Shown piece by piece: positions 9,536 through 21,829 of a DNA stretch of 64,000 bases. Position numbers and translations under genes: made by a program. Below the pieces are notes generated by a model, which worked only from the letters and a program-made list of their open reading frames with translations, was not told the DNA's origin and ran no database searches. Positions within the stretch are counted from its first letter, which is position 1, and every line of letters begins with the position of its first letter. The stretch comes from Gongronella butleri (lineage: Eukaryota > Mucoromycota > Mucoromycetes > Mucorales > Cunninghamellaceae): the NCBI GenBank assembly GCA_025201375.1, contig JAIWZP010000025.1, positions 372,001 through 436,000 on the forward strand. Reading direction: 5' to 3'.

Positions 9536-9821
9536 AAAAAGGGCACATTTTCGATTCAAATCATGCACGAGATTTGGGCGGAAGAATTGGCGATTGCCTG
9601 TTTTGACTGGCTCCGTCCGGGTGTTGAAAAAAAAAGTGACGTTGTTTTTGTCTGGCCCTTGGCTTTTCGAATTGGGGGCAAGCCTGGCTGTCGGGCCATG
9701 TGTGGCGGGGGTCCACGCTGGTTTTGCTGATTTTTTTTTTTTCTTGCTGTGTTGCTTCTTTCCTTTTCTTTCTCTCTCTTTCTTTCACTCCCTACTCTTT
9801 TTTTTTCGTTCCCTTTTTACC

Positions 9822-10957
9822 ATGGCTTCATTGTCGCGCTCTGTTGCGTCCGCTATCGTGAACCGCTCGTACAACAATGTGCCTGCGTCGGCCGCCGCTT
9901 TGAAGCAAGCTTTCAACATTGTCAAGCACGACCATGACGACGAGCACCATGCGTCGTCGCCTTCGGCCACCATCAAGAAGCGCTCCACCGGTGGTCTCGG
10001 CAACACCGCCTTTGTCAATGGTAAGAAAAAAACACGATGAAAACGCTCAATTTCGACGCTGCAATGGCCCATTTGACTCATTTTTTTTCGACTCCATTTT
10101 GCGCAGTGGCCCCCACCAATGCCTTCCAGCTGCGTCGCAACCACACGACCAACGTGCCCGACTTTTCCAAGTACAAGAAAAACTCGTCTGGCGAGGCCAG
10201 CCGCACCTTTTCGTACATGATGATCGGCACCACCGGCTTGGTTACCGCCGCCGGCGCTCAAGGTAAATCGACAAGAGCAACACCGTGGACGCTACGCCCA
10301 GAACGAAACATCCAATCCGATCAAAAATTCATCCTCCATTTCTTTTTTTTTTTCCTTTTCCATCATGATAGCCACCGTGTCCGACTTTTTGGCCAACATG
10401 TCTGCTTCGGCTGATGTGCTCGCCTTGGCCAAGGCCGAGGTCGACTTGAACTCGATCCCCGAGGGCAAGAACGTCACTATCAAGTGGCGCGGCAAGCCCG
10501 TGTTCATCCGTCACCGCACGGCGGCTGAAATTGACGAGGCTAACCAGTGCAATGTCCAAGAGCTCCGTGATCCGCAAACCGATGCTGAGCGCGTCAAGGA
10601 GCCCGAGTGGCTCGTCATGTTGGGCGTCTGCACCCACTTGTAAGAAGCCAACTCACCACAATTGGCCTTGATAGCGCAAAAATTGACTCGTTTTTCTTTC
10701 TTCTTTCTTCTTTCTTTCTAGGGGTTGTGTGCCCATTGGCGAGGCTGGCGACTATGGCGGTTGGTATTGCCCCTGCCACGGTTCCCATTATGATATCTCG
10801 GGCCGTATCCGCAAGGGTCCCGCTCCCCTCAACCTCGAAATCCCTGGTAAGCTCGGATTTTTTTTCTTTTTTCACCCGGATCCGCAGTAAAAAGCTCACT
10901 TTTTTTTTTTTTTTTTTAGAATACACCATCAATGACACCAACCTCATCATTGGTTAG
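9822..10957 (+). CDS. RIP1: Rieske iron-sulfur subunit of cytochrome bc1 (complex III)
   Basis: Five exons: 9822-10020, 10107-10262, 10372-10639, 10722-10846 and 10920-10957. The N-terminus ([13 protein letters not shown]...) is a mitochondrial presequence. A single transmembrane anchor follows the [19 protein letters not shown] segment. The [2Fe-2S] ligands are present in CTHLGC and CPCHGSHYD, with the first box interrupted by an intron after CTHL. The C-terminus ends [12 protein letters not shown], close to the usual fungal ending. The protein transfers electrons from ubiquinol to cytochrome c1 in the inner membrane. The start codon sits after a pyrimidine-rich leader of about 90 bases. An ATTTAAA-free but AATAAA-like signal (AAATAAACACC) follows the stop by about 60 bases. 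Confidence 0.95.
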
Positions 10958-11296
10958 AATAGCTCACCCCGTAGATCCATCTCGTTTCCTCCCCTCCCTC
11001 ATCCACAAACACTAAAATAAACACCTTGTTTGCTTCTTTTTTGACATGACTCGTGTCACCACCGCGTTTTCAAAGCCCGCAAATTGTATAGGCTTGAAAG
11101 GGGAGCTCGGATGGGGGCCTAATGCCCTCTTTCTTCTCCACTTTTTCCTTTTCATGTCTGAGTAGCCGTCTTTTTATTGTTTGCGCCCCCACCCGTCTCG
11201 CCTCTTTGTATTTGCTTTTTGTTTCTTTTTTTTTTTTTTGTATACCTCGATACCTCTCTTTTTTCTCGTTTTTTGATTTTATTTGTACCTGACGCT

Positions 11297-13231
11297 ATGA
11301 ACAACGAGCTGGCTCTTGCACACGCGGTGTTTTCGTTTGTGGGTCTAGGCCTTGCGCTGCCCATCGCCCTGACACAGCGCGCTTCGACACGATACGCACT
11401 GGTGGTGCTTGTAGCGCTTGGTCTGCAAGTGGCGGCATGCGGCTGTGGGCTCGTATTGCTTGTCAACGCGGTAAATGGCGCGTCAATCGCCACCGTGTTC
11501 GTGGACGCGCTTGCTTTGTGCGTCAACACGGTGGTGCTCGTCGTGTGGGACGCGCCAACGCTTGATTTGCCATGGATGGATTTGGCGCCGATGCGCTCGT
11601 TTCTCCAAAATGTGTCTTCTGCGCTGTTTGCTCATCGCGATGCGCTCGGCACCGCATTGACCGGCACCGCCGCCATCGTCAGCAGTGCGGCCGCACTCAA
11701 TGCGCTGTCGTTGGTCACCACCGTGTGCGTCAGCGCAAAAGAAAGTGATGGATGCTGGATCGTCTTGGGGATTGGCGCCGGTTGCCTCGCCCTGGGCGCC
11801 TGGACGCTGTTACACCTGGTCAACGTGTGCCAAGCAACCTGCTTGGAGGCTGCCGAGGCCGCCGGGTTCCTGGCGGCTGGCCTGCTCTCGCTACCACTAT
11901 GGGGTAAAATAAAAAATCACAAAAATATGCAAAAAAAGCCAATCTGGCCCGAAAATGGGCTAATTGACCTTCCCCCCTTTTTTTTTTGTCATAGATTCAC
12001 GCGTCCACGGGCTGCGTGTGTTGGATTTATCGTTGCTGTGGCTGGCTGGCGGCCTGCTGTCGTTTGTACTATGCTTTCAGCCGTGGATCGTCATTTTGCA
12101 GCAACGCAATGGCATCACATGCCTGATTCTTGGCTGGATGGGCTATAGTAAAAAGCAAAACTCTTGTGAATGCGCCGCGGGCCGGAAACTGATTCGACCC
12201 CCCTTTTTTTATTATTTTTACGCGTCGTAGGTTTCCTGACGATGGAAAATGAGGCGGTTTTGGGCCACATGTTGTTGCTTGCATCGATGAGCAAGTTTTT
12301 ACACGTGGTGTTTCGCAAGGCGAATATGTCGACACGCGTGTCGAGTCATTCGCTGACGACGAGCCAGCACACGTACGACGATTACAGCGATCATTTGCCG
12401 GATACGCCCCTGGAGGACGTCATCACGCCCGACGACCGGTTTACAATGCACGATTTGGAGGTTGGGCAGACGCAGCAGCGGCAGCAGGACCTCGCGTACA
12501 CGTACCAGCAACTGACAAAGCAGACAAAAACCACGATACAGAGTGCCAATGGCCACCATCACCACAAAAACAGCAATTACACGTCGTCTAGCACCACGAG
12601 CCATGACGACAACCAACCTTGCAAACATCACGCCATGTACGCGTCGCTGGCGGGTGTGGGTGGCATCATGTTTTGCTGCATGATTGTCGGCGTTGGGTGC
12701 ATGATCCTCGTTCCTGCCGTTTTCGCACAAAAGGACCAAATGGATGCCGACATGACCCTCGCGGCCGTCACCGCCTCGTTCTTTTTCATGGTGTATTTGC
12801 TCGGCATTGCGTGGCTGCACCATCATCATGGCAATCATGCCATGGCAACACACGCCAATGGCTACGAATACCTGGATTCAGCCACGGGTGACCAGTGCGC
12901 GTCACCCATGGCCTTGGATGCCCCATTGCAGCTGCTGAATCAGCAGGCATCCCTCGCCAATGATCCAAACAGCAGCAACAACAACACCATTGTAAGGCCC
13001 AGCCAATACCGGGCCAAGCGCAGATCGCTCTTGACCGCCAAACATCAATCGTCATCGCCATTGCAAGCATCGCAAGTGCCACAACCCTGTCTAGAGGACG
13101 CCACCGTGTCGCCACGTCCCGCGTCAGCATCGTCGTCCTCATCTTTGCAGCGAGCCATGCGAAAAACGGGCTCTTCGTCGTCGTCAACGACGCGGTCCAT
13201 GTACCCTCATGACGCGGAATTGACCGCCACG

Positions 13232-13262
<31 letters not shown>

Positions 13263-13423
13263 ACGCGTCGTCGGCACGCGCGTCATCATGGAAACGAAGA
13301 AGACACGCAGGCGTCACAGACGACGAGGACATGTCGTCACTCTCTAGCTGCGATGACCCCCATTTTCATCAACCTCCTCCACCATCAGCAGTACATCCGC
13401 ATCCATCAACAAGCGCACAATAA
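11297..13423 (+). CDS. Multi-pass membrane protein with long polar tail, unknown
   Basis: Three exons, 11297-11903, 11995-12147 and 12231-13423, give exactly 650 codons plus stop in phase. The first 280 residues contain about seven hydrophobic stretches (for example VVLVALGLQVAACGCGLVLL). About residue 380 two more membrane spans appear (ASLAGVGGIMFCCMIVGVGC; TASFFFMVYLLGIAWL), followed by His-rich, Ser-rich and Gln-rich low-complexity sequence including a run of nine Gln. No enzyme motif is visible. It looks like a fungal-specific plasma-membrane or endomembrane protein with a disordered cytosolic tail. The pyrimidine-rich leader and exact phase of both introns make the gene model firm even though the function is unknown. 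Confidence 0.75.
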
Positions 13424-14404
13424 GCGTCTGAAAATAAAAAACTTGTGCAAGACAAAAAAAAAAAAAGTGAACCTTGACCTAAAACGGCTAGAACGTTGCA
13501 CCACGCACCACCATGTTTCGGAAGAGCAGCCAATCCTGCAGACAACATGCCGTGTTTTATTTTCCCGGTGTTCCTTCACCTTCCCAGAGTGGATGTTTTC
13601 CTGTGCAATGACAAAAATTGCGAAGAAAAAGCATAAAAAGGAGGGTTCAATGGAGGGTCCAGGCCCTTTTGCATCGCATGTTTGCCCTTTTTTTTTTTTA
13701 ATTTGAACGCACGCTGTAATCGTAATCCAGTGGATCAAAAGGATCGGCAACAAGGAGAAGGCAACGGGGGAACGATGGGGGAGGGGAGGGGAGGGGACCA
13801 GGAGAGAGAGTGAGAGAGAAAAAAAAGGGGGGAGGCAGGGGAGGGGGATCACCGCTCTCAATTCGAATTTAGGGACATGGCATGAGCTACGATCCCCTTA
13901 GCGATTGAAAATTGGCTGATCAGATGCATGCAAAAAGGGTCAGAAACAGAAAAAAAGATGCCAATTGGTCCGCCAATGGGATCGGCCAAGTCTAATGTAC
14001 CTACTCGTAAGCGCCCTCTTTTGCTGTAGAGTTTGTGTCACCGATCCCCATTAGCTCTCAGGCACCAAGGCCGATAAAAATAGCGTCTTTTTGGGCCCAT
14101 CCTTTTTGCCCAACTCCAAGTTTTTTAGTATTTTTTTTCCCCTTTTTCCGTTTTTCTTTTTCTTTTTCAATTCCTTTTTTTTTTTTTTTTTACCCTCCCA
14201 CCGCCGCGGTCCTTGTTTCTTTCACTCTTTTTCTCCTCCACCCGCCCGTCTCCCTCCACCCCCCTTTTTTCCCTCTACTTCTCCGTTCCCTTTTTTTTTT
14301 ATATTTTTCTCTCCGTTCACTTTTTTGCTCCACTCCTTCGCCCAGCACCCCTTTTACTCTCATTTTTTATTTTTATTTTTGTTTTTGTCATATAACTTTG
14401 TATC
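13424..14404. other. Intergenic, with a 300-base pyrimidine-rich leader
   Basis: No gene. Two G/A-rich patches lie at 13740-13850. From about 14100 to 14400 the plus strand is almost wholly C and T, with T runs up to 18, immediately before the C2H2 gene; this is probably its core promoter and 5' leader. Confidence 0.5.
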
Positions 14405-15481
14405 ATGTCTGATAAGCCTACACTTCCTTCCATTCACATCATGTTGACGGGCATGGCGGAGCTGCCTCCTGCTGGCGGGAAAGGAGCATACAGCCATCGT
14501 CGGCACGCGTCGGATCTCAATGTCAATGGCACGCGCCTCGGGTTTGAAAACTTGTCGCTTTCTTCGTCGCATCAGCACAAGCCCAGGCCCATGGAGCCGT
14601 CTGCGGCAGGGCACCAGGCTCTGCCGCCATTCCGGCCCACGCCCTTGTACCAATACCCGTATGACCACCCCCGCTCGGCCCGCAATCTGCACTCGCGCTC
14701 GTTTTCGGACTATACGCATCCATACATGACCACGCCGCCGCCGCCGCCTGCCACATCCATGCCATCGGGCTTGTTGGCGCCCGCGTCGCATCTGCAACAC
14801 CGACGCGCCATCTCCACGAGCACATTGGACTCGATCAAACAACAAACGCAACCTCCTCATCCTCCATTCCACCACATTCAACAGCATCCTCCAATCAACA
14901 GCACCAGTAGCCACCAACACGCGCCTCCCTCGCTGCACGCGTCACTTTCATCGTGTACCACCACATCGTCCGTGGCATCGCCTCACAGCCCGACTTTTTC
15001 ATTGCGTACACCCACCAATGGCTCTGTCGTCGATGATGAGCCTCTGTATGATACCTCCTCGTCCGCGGCGACTGACGACGATGCCGACGACGACCACCAC
15101 TACCACCAATTGGCCTCGCAAACGCAATTGTCGCCATCGTCATCGTCCACAACCACCACAACCACCACGCAAAACGACGAAAACGACACAATGCACATCG
15201 GCACCGGCCCCAATCGCTACAAATGCTGCTACTGCCAAAAGGGCTTCTCGCGCCCCTCGTCGCTACGCATTCACATCTACTCACACACCGGCGAAAAGCC
15301 ATTCGAGTGCCCCGAACAAGGCTGCTCGCGCAAATTCAGCGTGCAAAGCAATATGCGTCGCCATCTTCGTGTCCATCGCACCGGCAGGCATTTGAAAATG
15401 AAGCGCACGCCGCCCTCCATCAAACCATTGGCCGCCAAGCCCTCTTGGATGCAGCATCAAAGCGATGCCGCCTCTTTTTAA
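14405..15481 (+). CDS. C2H2 zinc-finger transcription factor
   Basis: A single-exon 358-residue protein. The first 260 residues are low-complexity, rich in Ser, Pro, His and Thr, as in many fungal regulators, with a C-terminal acidic stretch near 215-230. Two adjacent C2H2 fingers lie at about 272-325: YKCCYCQKGFSRPSSLRIHIYSH and FECPEQGCSRKFSVQSNMRRHLRVH (given here as two parts), joined by a canonical TGEKP linker. The basic tail (GRHLKMKRTPP) may aid nuclear import. Target genes are unknown. The ATG follows the pyrimidine-rich leader. The next gene is convergent and ends at 15601, leaving only 119 bases for both 3' ends. Confidence 0.85.
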   Translation: MSDKPTLPSIHIMLTGMAELPPAGGKGAYSHRRHASDLNVNGTRLGFENLSLSSSHQHKPRPMEPSAAGHQALPPFRPTPLYQYPYDHPRSARNLHSRSFSDYTHPYMTTPPPPPATSMPSGLLAPASHLQHRRAISTSTLDSIKQQTQPPHPPFHHIQQHPPINSTSSHQHAPPSLHASLSSCTTTSSVASPHSPTFSLRTPTNGSVVDDEPLYDTSSSAATDDDADDDHHYHQLASQTQLSPSSSSTTTTTTTQNDENDTMHIGTGPNRYKCCYCQKGFSRPSSLRIHIYSHTGEKPFECPEQGCSRKFSVQSNMRRHLRVHRTGRHLKMKRTPPSIKPLAAKPSWMQHQSDAASF

Positions 15482-15600
15482 TCTCCTTTTTTTTTTTTAT
15501 ATACAATCGTACAATAAATGGCGCTATGGTTTATCGTCACTTTTTTTTATTTTATTTTTTTAATTGGTTTGGTGGAGGTATCAATTCGTTTCAATTTCAA

Positions 15601-17796
15601 TTACAGGATGGCATTGGACGCGCGTATGAGCCATTTGCCAAGTTCAACAAAGGCGATCTGAAGCAAGCAGCAGATGCCGATCATTGCCCAAGAGAGGGCA
15701 TCCACATTTGTCAACTGCAACCATGCAGAGATGCCTATTGTGGGGGGTGCCAATTCTTTTTTAGTTGCGCGCATTCTCGCTCCACCCCTGCCTTTTTGTC
15801 GAACTTTGCTTTTTGTGTCACGACTCGGCGTCCGAAAAAAAAAAAAAACGTCGTGCAGGGCGGATACCGACAATTTTTTTTTTTTTTGATTGTTTCTATT
15901 CTTACCTGGTGCATAGATGCCCACGAGCATCAGACCAAACGACACCACAAACGCGCCAATCAGCCAAAAATTGTCCAAAAGCGACGTTTTAACGAGCGAT
16001 TGATGAATGCTCTTTGACAAGAACGCGTGCAGCAATTGCATGGTCGTCAGCGACGTGAATGCCTACGATAGCCAAGAAAAATGATGGATAAAAATGAGTC
16101 ACCCGAAGAAAAAAAGGGAGCCGGCGGGACAAAAAAGGGGGGACGAAAAAAAAAAGGAGGAAGACAAAAAAAAAAAAAAAAAGTGGCAAATTGGCTTACC
16201 AAAGATTGCGCTTGTGCCAAGGACAAGTGTCTCACATACAAGGCGACGCAATACGCCATGATCGTCATGCTGGCCATGAAGAGCGCTTGGCATCCAATGA
16301 CGGCCCAGACGACGCGGGTCACAATCGCACGCCCCGGATCGCGAGGGGCGCGCTGCATCAGTCCCTTTTCCTTTTTTTCAACACCAATGGCCATGGCTGG
16401 AGGGATATCGGCTACGTCGCGTGGAAAAAAAAAAAAGGGAGGCAGATGATCAGCATTATAGGGTGTTGTCGCGTGGATGTATGTGTGTGGGGGGGGGTTT
16501 TTTCATTTTTTTCATTTTTTTCCTCGTGTTTCTTACCAATGATGTTAGCCCAGAGGATCATCATGACGGTGAGGGGCATGTCCAAATCGGCGACGGCGCT
16601 CACGAGCATCAAAAAGATCTCGGCGCCATTGCAGCTGAGCAAATAGACCACGAATTTCAAAATATTGTCAAACACGTGGCGACCCTCCTCAATGGCATCC
16701 ACGAGCGTCGCGAAGTCATTGTCCAGCAAGATCATATCGGCCACCAGCTTGGTCGTCTCCGTCCCCGAGCCCATGGCAATCCCAATGTCCGCCTGCTTGA
16801 TCGCCATTGCATCTATTTAAAAAAAAAAAAAAATTGAGTCTCCATGCCACGTGTTTTTTTTGCATTCCAAGGGCAGAATGGGCTTTTACCATTGACACCG
16901 TCGCCGGTCATGGCAACGACTTTTCCCTGCTGTTGCAATGCCTCAATGATCTTGAGCTTGTGATCAGGACTGACGCGCGCAAACACGCGTGGAAATGGGT
17001 CAAGCTCACGTATCCTCTCCGACGACAGCATATCCACTTCTTGTCCGTGCATCAACAGCGATTGCTATGATATTGGATAAAGATATCGCGTGAATAGGCA
17101 ACAACCACTGAAAAAAAACGCCTTGTTTTCGTCTTTTTTTTTTTTTTATCCTTTTTTTCATTTTTCAAGATTTCTGGTACCTTGATGTCGTCGGGGTCGG
17201 ATTGTAGTATGCCCACTTGGTTGGCGATGGCGGCGGCTGTGATTGGATGGTCGCCTGTCATCATGATGACTTCGATGCCTGCGTTTTGGCACGCGGCAAT
17301 GGCGTCGATGATGCCTTGCTTTGGCGGGTCCTTGACGGCAACAAAGCCGACGAGCACGAGATGATCCTCGTCAAAGAGGGCGTCCATATGCTGTTGCTTG
17401 CGATGATGGTCGTCATCGTCGACGGCCGAATCGGCCACAAGCGTCTGTTTGGACAAATCAAGCGCACTGATCTGGTCGGCGGCCGTCGTGGACATGCTGC
17501 TGCTGCTGCTACGAAGCGGCGATACCAGGCCGTCGTCACTGATGCGATGGCTGTCGATGCTGCCGCTGCAAGGCGTCACTTTTTTGGGAAACGACGATTT
17601 AAGGGCTAAACCAATGACACGCAGGCCTTGCGCTGCCATCGCTTGGTGCTGCGCCGCCGCCTGCGCACGCTTCTCGACTGTCAATGGCTCCACTTCGCCC
17701 TGAGGATTGTAGGAAAACTCGCACCGTGCCAAAATCATCTCGGGCGCACCCTTGGATACCATGATCCACGGCGAAAATGACGACGATGGCAATGAC

Positions 17797-17843
<47 letters not shown>

Positions 17844-20540
17844 CGACGATGACGACGCGTCATTTTCCTTGTTTTGGCCCTTTTGTGGCGGGCCCAATGC
17901 ATACACCATGCTCATCATCTTGCGATCGCGATCAAACGGCTTTTCGTGATAAAACGAGGCACGCCACGTGGCTGGCCCGTGGCCCGTGTGCATCGCCACC
18001 GCCAAAAGCGCCAATTCAAGTGGGTCGCCCGTGCTCACCCACGCCGCGTCCGTCAATGGCATCCTAGAAGCGACATGTTCGGCGCCGTGCATAGGCAACG
18101 CCACGCACGCATCCTCATCGTCGTCATCGTTGTGCACACCCATCGTCGGCGGTGGCTGCAGCGACGCATGATGGCACAATGCACAAACGAGCATCGCGTG
18201 CGGTAAAACCAGATCCGCGTCAAACGTGTCATCGCGTAAATCATCCCCACGACGCTCAATCCCACCCAAAAGTGGAAAAGACGCGCTAATTCCCTGGATA
18301 TCGTAAGTCGCATTGTTGCTCGTCCACAGCATCGCTGCATTCATCCGCCCTTCCGTCAATGTACCCGTCTACGTAAACAAAAGTTGGCAATTGTCTGATT
18401 TTTTGGGGTCTTTTTTCAAGTTGATGTACCTTGTCGGAGCAAATGGTCGTGACGCTACCTAGGGTTTCAACGGCCGGCAATGTGCGCACTAGACAATTTC
18501 TATCATATGAAAAAAAGGGAAAAGCAAAAAAGACGCGTGTAAGACCGCGTTTTTTTTCGATTTCCGAGAAAAACATATACCTCTTTGCCATTCGGCGCAC
18601 AGCCAATGCCATGGTCACGGTCGTCACGGCCACAAGACCCTCGGGAATGACAGACACTGCCAAACTATGATATCATAAACCGAATAAAAAAGCATAAATT
18701 AAGAAAAATGACGAAGAAATCCATGAAAAAAAAAGCAAGTGACATTTGGTCCCCCCCTTTTTTTTGTGTAGGTGTGTGTACCTGAGACCAACATTAAGCA
18801 TTTCTTGCAAATTCCGCTTCCAGGCCACGCCAATGACCACGACGCACGCGCATAGCACGGCAGCAAGCGCAACAAGGCATTTTCCAAGTTTGTTCAGCTT
18901 GATTTGGATCTTGGTCTTTGCCTTTGATCGTTTTTGCAACGCCGTACTGATCTTGCCAATCTATAATGACACGCAAAATGGGGGCGTCAGAAGCCGGTCA
19001 AAAAAAAAAAAAAAAAAAAAGAAAGGGAGAATCAAGGGGAAATTACTTCGGAACTCATGCCGGTGCGCGTGACAATGCCGGTGCCGCGGCCGCGAACAAC
19101 GACGGTGGACATGAATGCATTCCCGTAACAATCCCCAAGCGGGATGCGCGGCACGTTGGCGTAGATGGGCTGCGTGTGCTTGGGCACGGGCAAACTCTCG
19201 CCCGTCAACACGCTCTCCACCACTTCCAATTGAGACGCATGCACGAGCCGCAGGTCTGCAGGCACCACATCGCCTTCTTGAATCACACAAAGATCACCAG
19301 GCACGACGTCACGTGAAGCAATTAGCTGCTGATGACCGTCGCGGATCACTCGCGCCTGTCAAAAGAATAAAAACGAGGGCAGAAAAATGGAATTGAGTCA
19401 GCGTCTTTTTTCATGAATAAAAAAAAAGTGATTTTATTTTGTTTATTTATTTTTTACCTGAGGAACGGACATGTCCATGAGCGTCGACAGCGTGCGTGAA
19501 GCTTTCCACTCCTGTGTGAATCCAATGATGGTGTTGAGCACAATGACGACGAGCAGGATGGCCATGCTGTGGAAATCTTGCTGCGCTCCCTCGACGACGG
19601 ACGCGATAAGCAGCAGAATCACCATCAAATCCGTAAATTGGTGCAGCAAGATGCGCCACGCGCTGGGCAAACGCGTCGGCGGCAGTTGATTCAGACTGTA
19701 TTGACGCTGCAGCAGCATCACGTGCTGTGCAGAGTCTAGGCCATGCCCAGGCTGCGTCCATTTGTACATGTCATAGAGCGTCGAAAGATCCCGGTCATAA
19801 TAAAGCGACGCCGGCGGGTAAAGAATCTTTATGGACAGCTCGTTCTTCTCGTTTTCCCGATGCTTCTCAATTGCTTGGTCCTTTTCCACTGCCCCATTCA
19901 AATCCATGCCGCTCGCAAAAAACGCATGCACGCGGTCAAACGCGTCCAATGCCTCTTTTTGCTTGGTTTCCGCCGACAATGACCCGCCGCCAGCCTTGAT
20001 GGCGTGCTTTAACGTGCTCTGGACCTCGGTCCATTCATGCATCTGCTTGGCCTCGACCACGGACGCGAAGCATTTGACTGGGAAAAAAAACGTCAACTGG
20101 TGTTTTAACTCATCTTTTTTTTACCATTTTGAAGCAGGTCTGCCCAAACAAGAAACGCCGCCAGTGCACTGTGCGTCTCCTGACGGCGCCGGGTCCAATT
20201 GGCCCAAGCAGCCCAAGGGCGGCGGCGGTGACGCCGCTGTTGGACAATCATGGCCCATAAAGCACGCTGCAATTCATCCAACACCGCCTCGTTGACAACA
20301 GCCACGCGCTGCTCCTTGATGTAGAATTCAAGCAGATACGCGAGATCGACCAATGCTTTGGCCTGGTGTGCTAATTCATGCAAATCGATGACTATTTCAA
20401 AAAGCAAATGAAAAACAAGGGAGAATGAGCGCTGTTTTCGCGTGCCCCTTTTTATACGCGCGCGCGTGGAACATGCCATTGATGCGTAGCAAATGCTCGA
20501 GAAAGGCCGCTTTGCTTTCATAGAGTTGTGATTTGTTCAT
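15601..20540 (-). CDS. P2-type cation-transporting ATPase (Ca2+ or Na+ class)
   Basis: About 13 exons on the minus strand: about 20540-20458, 20391-20125, 20077-19458, 19355-19047, 18960-18782, 18664-18581, 18499-18430, 18368-17181, 17064-16890, 16812-16537, 16411-16200, 16062-15906 and 15734-15601. The core motifs are all present: TGES in the actuator, PEGL in M4, DKTGTLT (split by an intron after DK), KGAPE in the nucleotide domain, TGDH and TGDGVND. In M5 and M6 the residues N..E (CNGAEIF) and N...D (NIIAD) match the SERCA cation ligands, so two-site Ca2+ or Na+ transport is possible. Oddities: a helical N-terminal extension of about 130 residues, and a run of about 22 Ser in the nucleotide domain. 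The first exon is uncertain: starts at 20540 and 20521 are in different frames, and only the latter keeps phase with exon 2. Confidence 0.85.
17796..17850 (+). repeat. (GAT)n microsatellite inside ATPase exon
   Basis: A pure run of GAT triplets on the plus strand, with GAC at the edges. On the coding (minus) strand it encodes a polyserine run in the nucleotide-binding domain. Confidence 0.95.
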
Positions 20541-21829
20541 GCACAAAAAAAAAAAAAAAACAAGATAAAAAAACGATGAAAAAAAAACAATAGAAATAAA
20601 AAATAAAAACTGGGAAAAAAGAACCTACAATGCAAAGCAACCAGACCTGATACCTCTTGCATTAAAAATGAGACCAAGGGCGGGATTGTACTGATGCAGA
20701 TATCTGCACTCCCTTTTTTTTTTTTTTGGCTTTTTTAGTCATTCCTTCTTCTCGAAATAGCGTCACCCCCAGCCATGATTGCCGCGCGCACGATGAAATA
20801 CGGTGCGTGAGTGCGCAAGACAAATTTAGCCCTTGTCGGCAAAAGAGCTGCCGTCTGGACCCCCTGCCAATGGCCTGACAATAAAATTAGGGAGTGAGCG
20901 CCTCCTTGCACTTTTCTTTTTTAATTTTGCGCAGTAGAGATTCCATCTGCGCGCACGCACACCCCATTACGCGGGCATTCGTGCATTTTTCTGGGGTCAA
21001 TGGCAACCCTTGCCCGTGGAAACCAACGACAAAAAAGATTAAGTCACGATTCTCCCCGCTCGGGTCGCCAAAAAGGCCAGTCAGGGTTGAGATGTTAACC
21101 TTGCTCCGTTCACTTTACTCCGCATTTGTACTTTTTCCACTTAAAAGGTAATGAAAAAAAAAAAAAGAGAGAGGGAGACGCAGCATCACGTTGCTCTGTT
21201 GTCATATTTTTGTTCTCTTTTGTTCGCAAATAGGCACGCAACCTTCCTCTTTTGCAACCTTAATTTTTTTATGAAAAAAGAGAATCAATGGCAAGAAAAG
21301 GGGGACAATGGCAATGCTAAAGATGCTATGAACAGAGAAATGCTGTGAAAAAGGGCGCCACGCGATACCTTTTCATCCGAATGGATGGCATTGGGGAGGG
21401 TGCGAGCGTCGCCACGAGAGAGGGAGAGAGAGAGCGAGAGCGAGAGAGTGGGAAGGCGAGAGGGAACAGAGGGAGGAATTATCATACAAAAGGATCCACA
21501 ATACCAACAAAAAAAATCAAAAAAAGCGACAAAAACAGAGCCAGATCGAGAATGGGCGAGCAGCAGGGGGCGTGGGGCGACCCAAAAAAGAAAAAAAAAG
21601 AAACAAAAAAGGGGGTGTGGGGACTATACAGGTACAAAAGGGGTGGCAGAGGAAAAAAAAAAAAAAAAAAGAGCAAAATCATGCTGTCATCGGCCAAAAA
21701 GGCGCGACGCGTGACGTGTGGGAGAGATGTGTGAGAGTGCGACAGAGTAAAAAAAAAAAAAAAAAACAGAGGGGAATCCAACTCATGAATCAAAGAAATA
21801 AAAAAAATAAAAATAAAAAGAGGAAGCAA
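20541..21829. other. Intergenic, strongly purine-rich on the plus strand
   Basis: No gene. It contains the promoter of the minus-strand ATPase and the 3' flank of the PAS gene. From about 21150 to 21830 the plus strand is nearly all A and G, with (GA)n near 21418-21450 and A runs at 21655-21670 and 21749-21766. Confidence 0.5.

Noticed and set aside
9785..10261. 158-codon minus-strand frame opposite the Rieske gene
   Set aside because: It is the antisense shadow of real exons with no domain and no splice signals of its own.
14035..14447. Overlapping Phe/Pro-rich frames before the C2H2 gene
   Set aside because: They are translations of a pyrimidine-rich leader and run into the start of the real gene.
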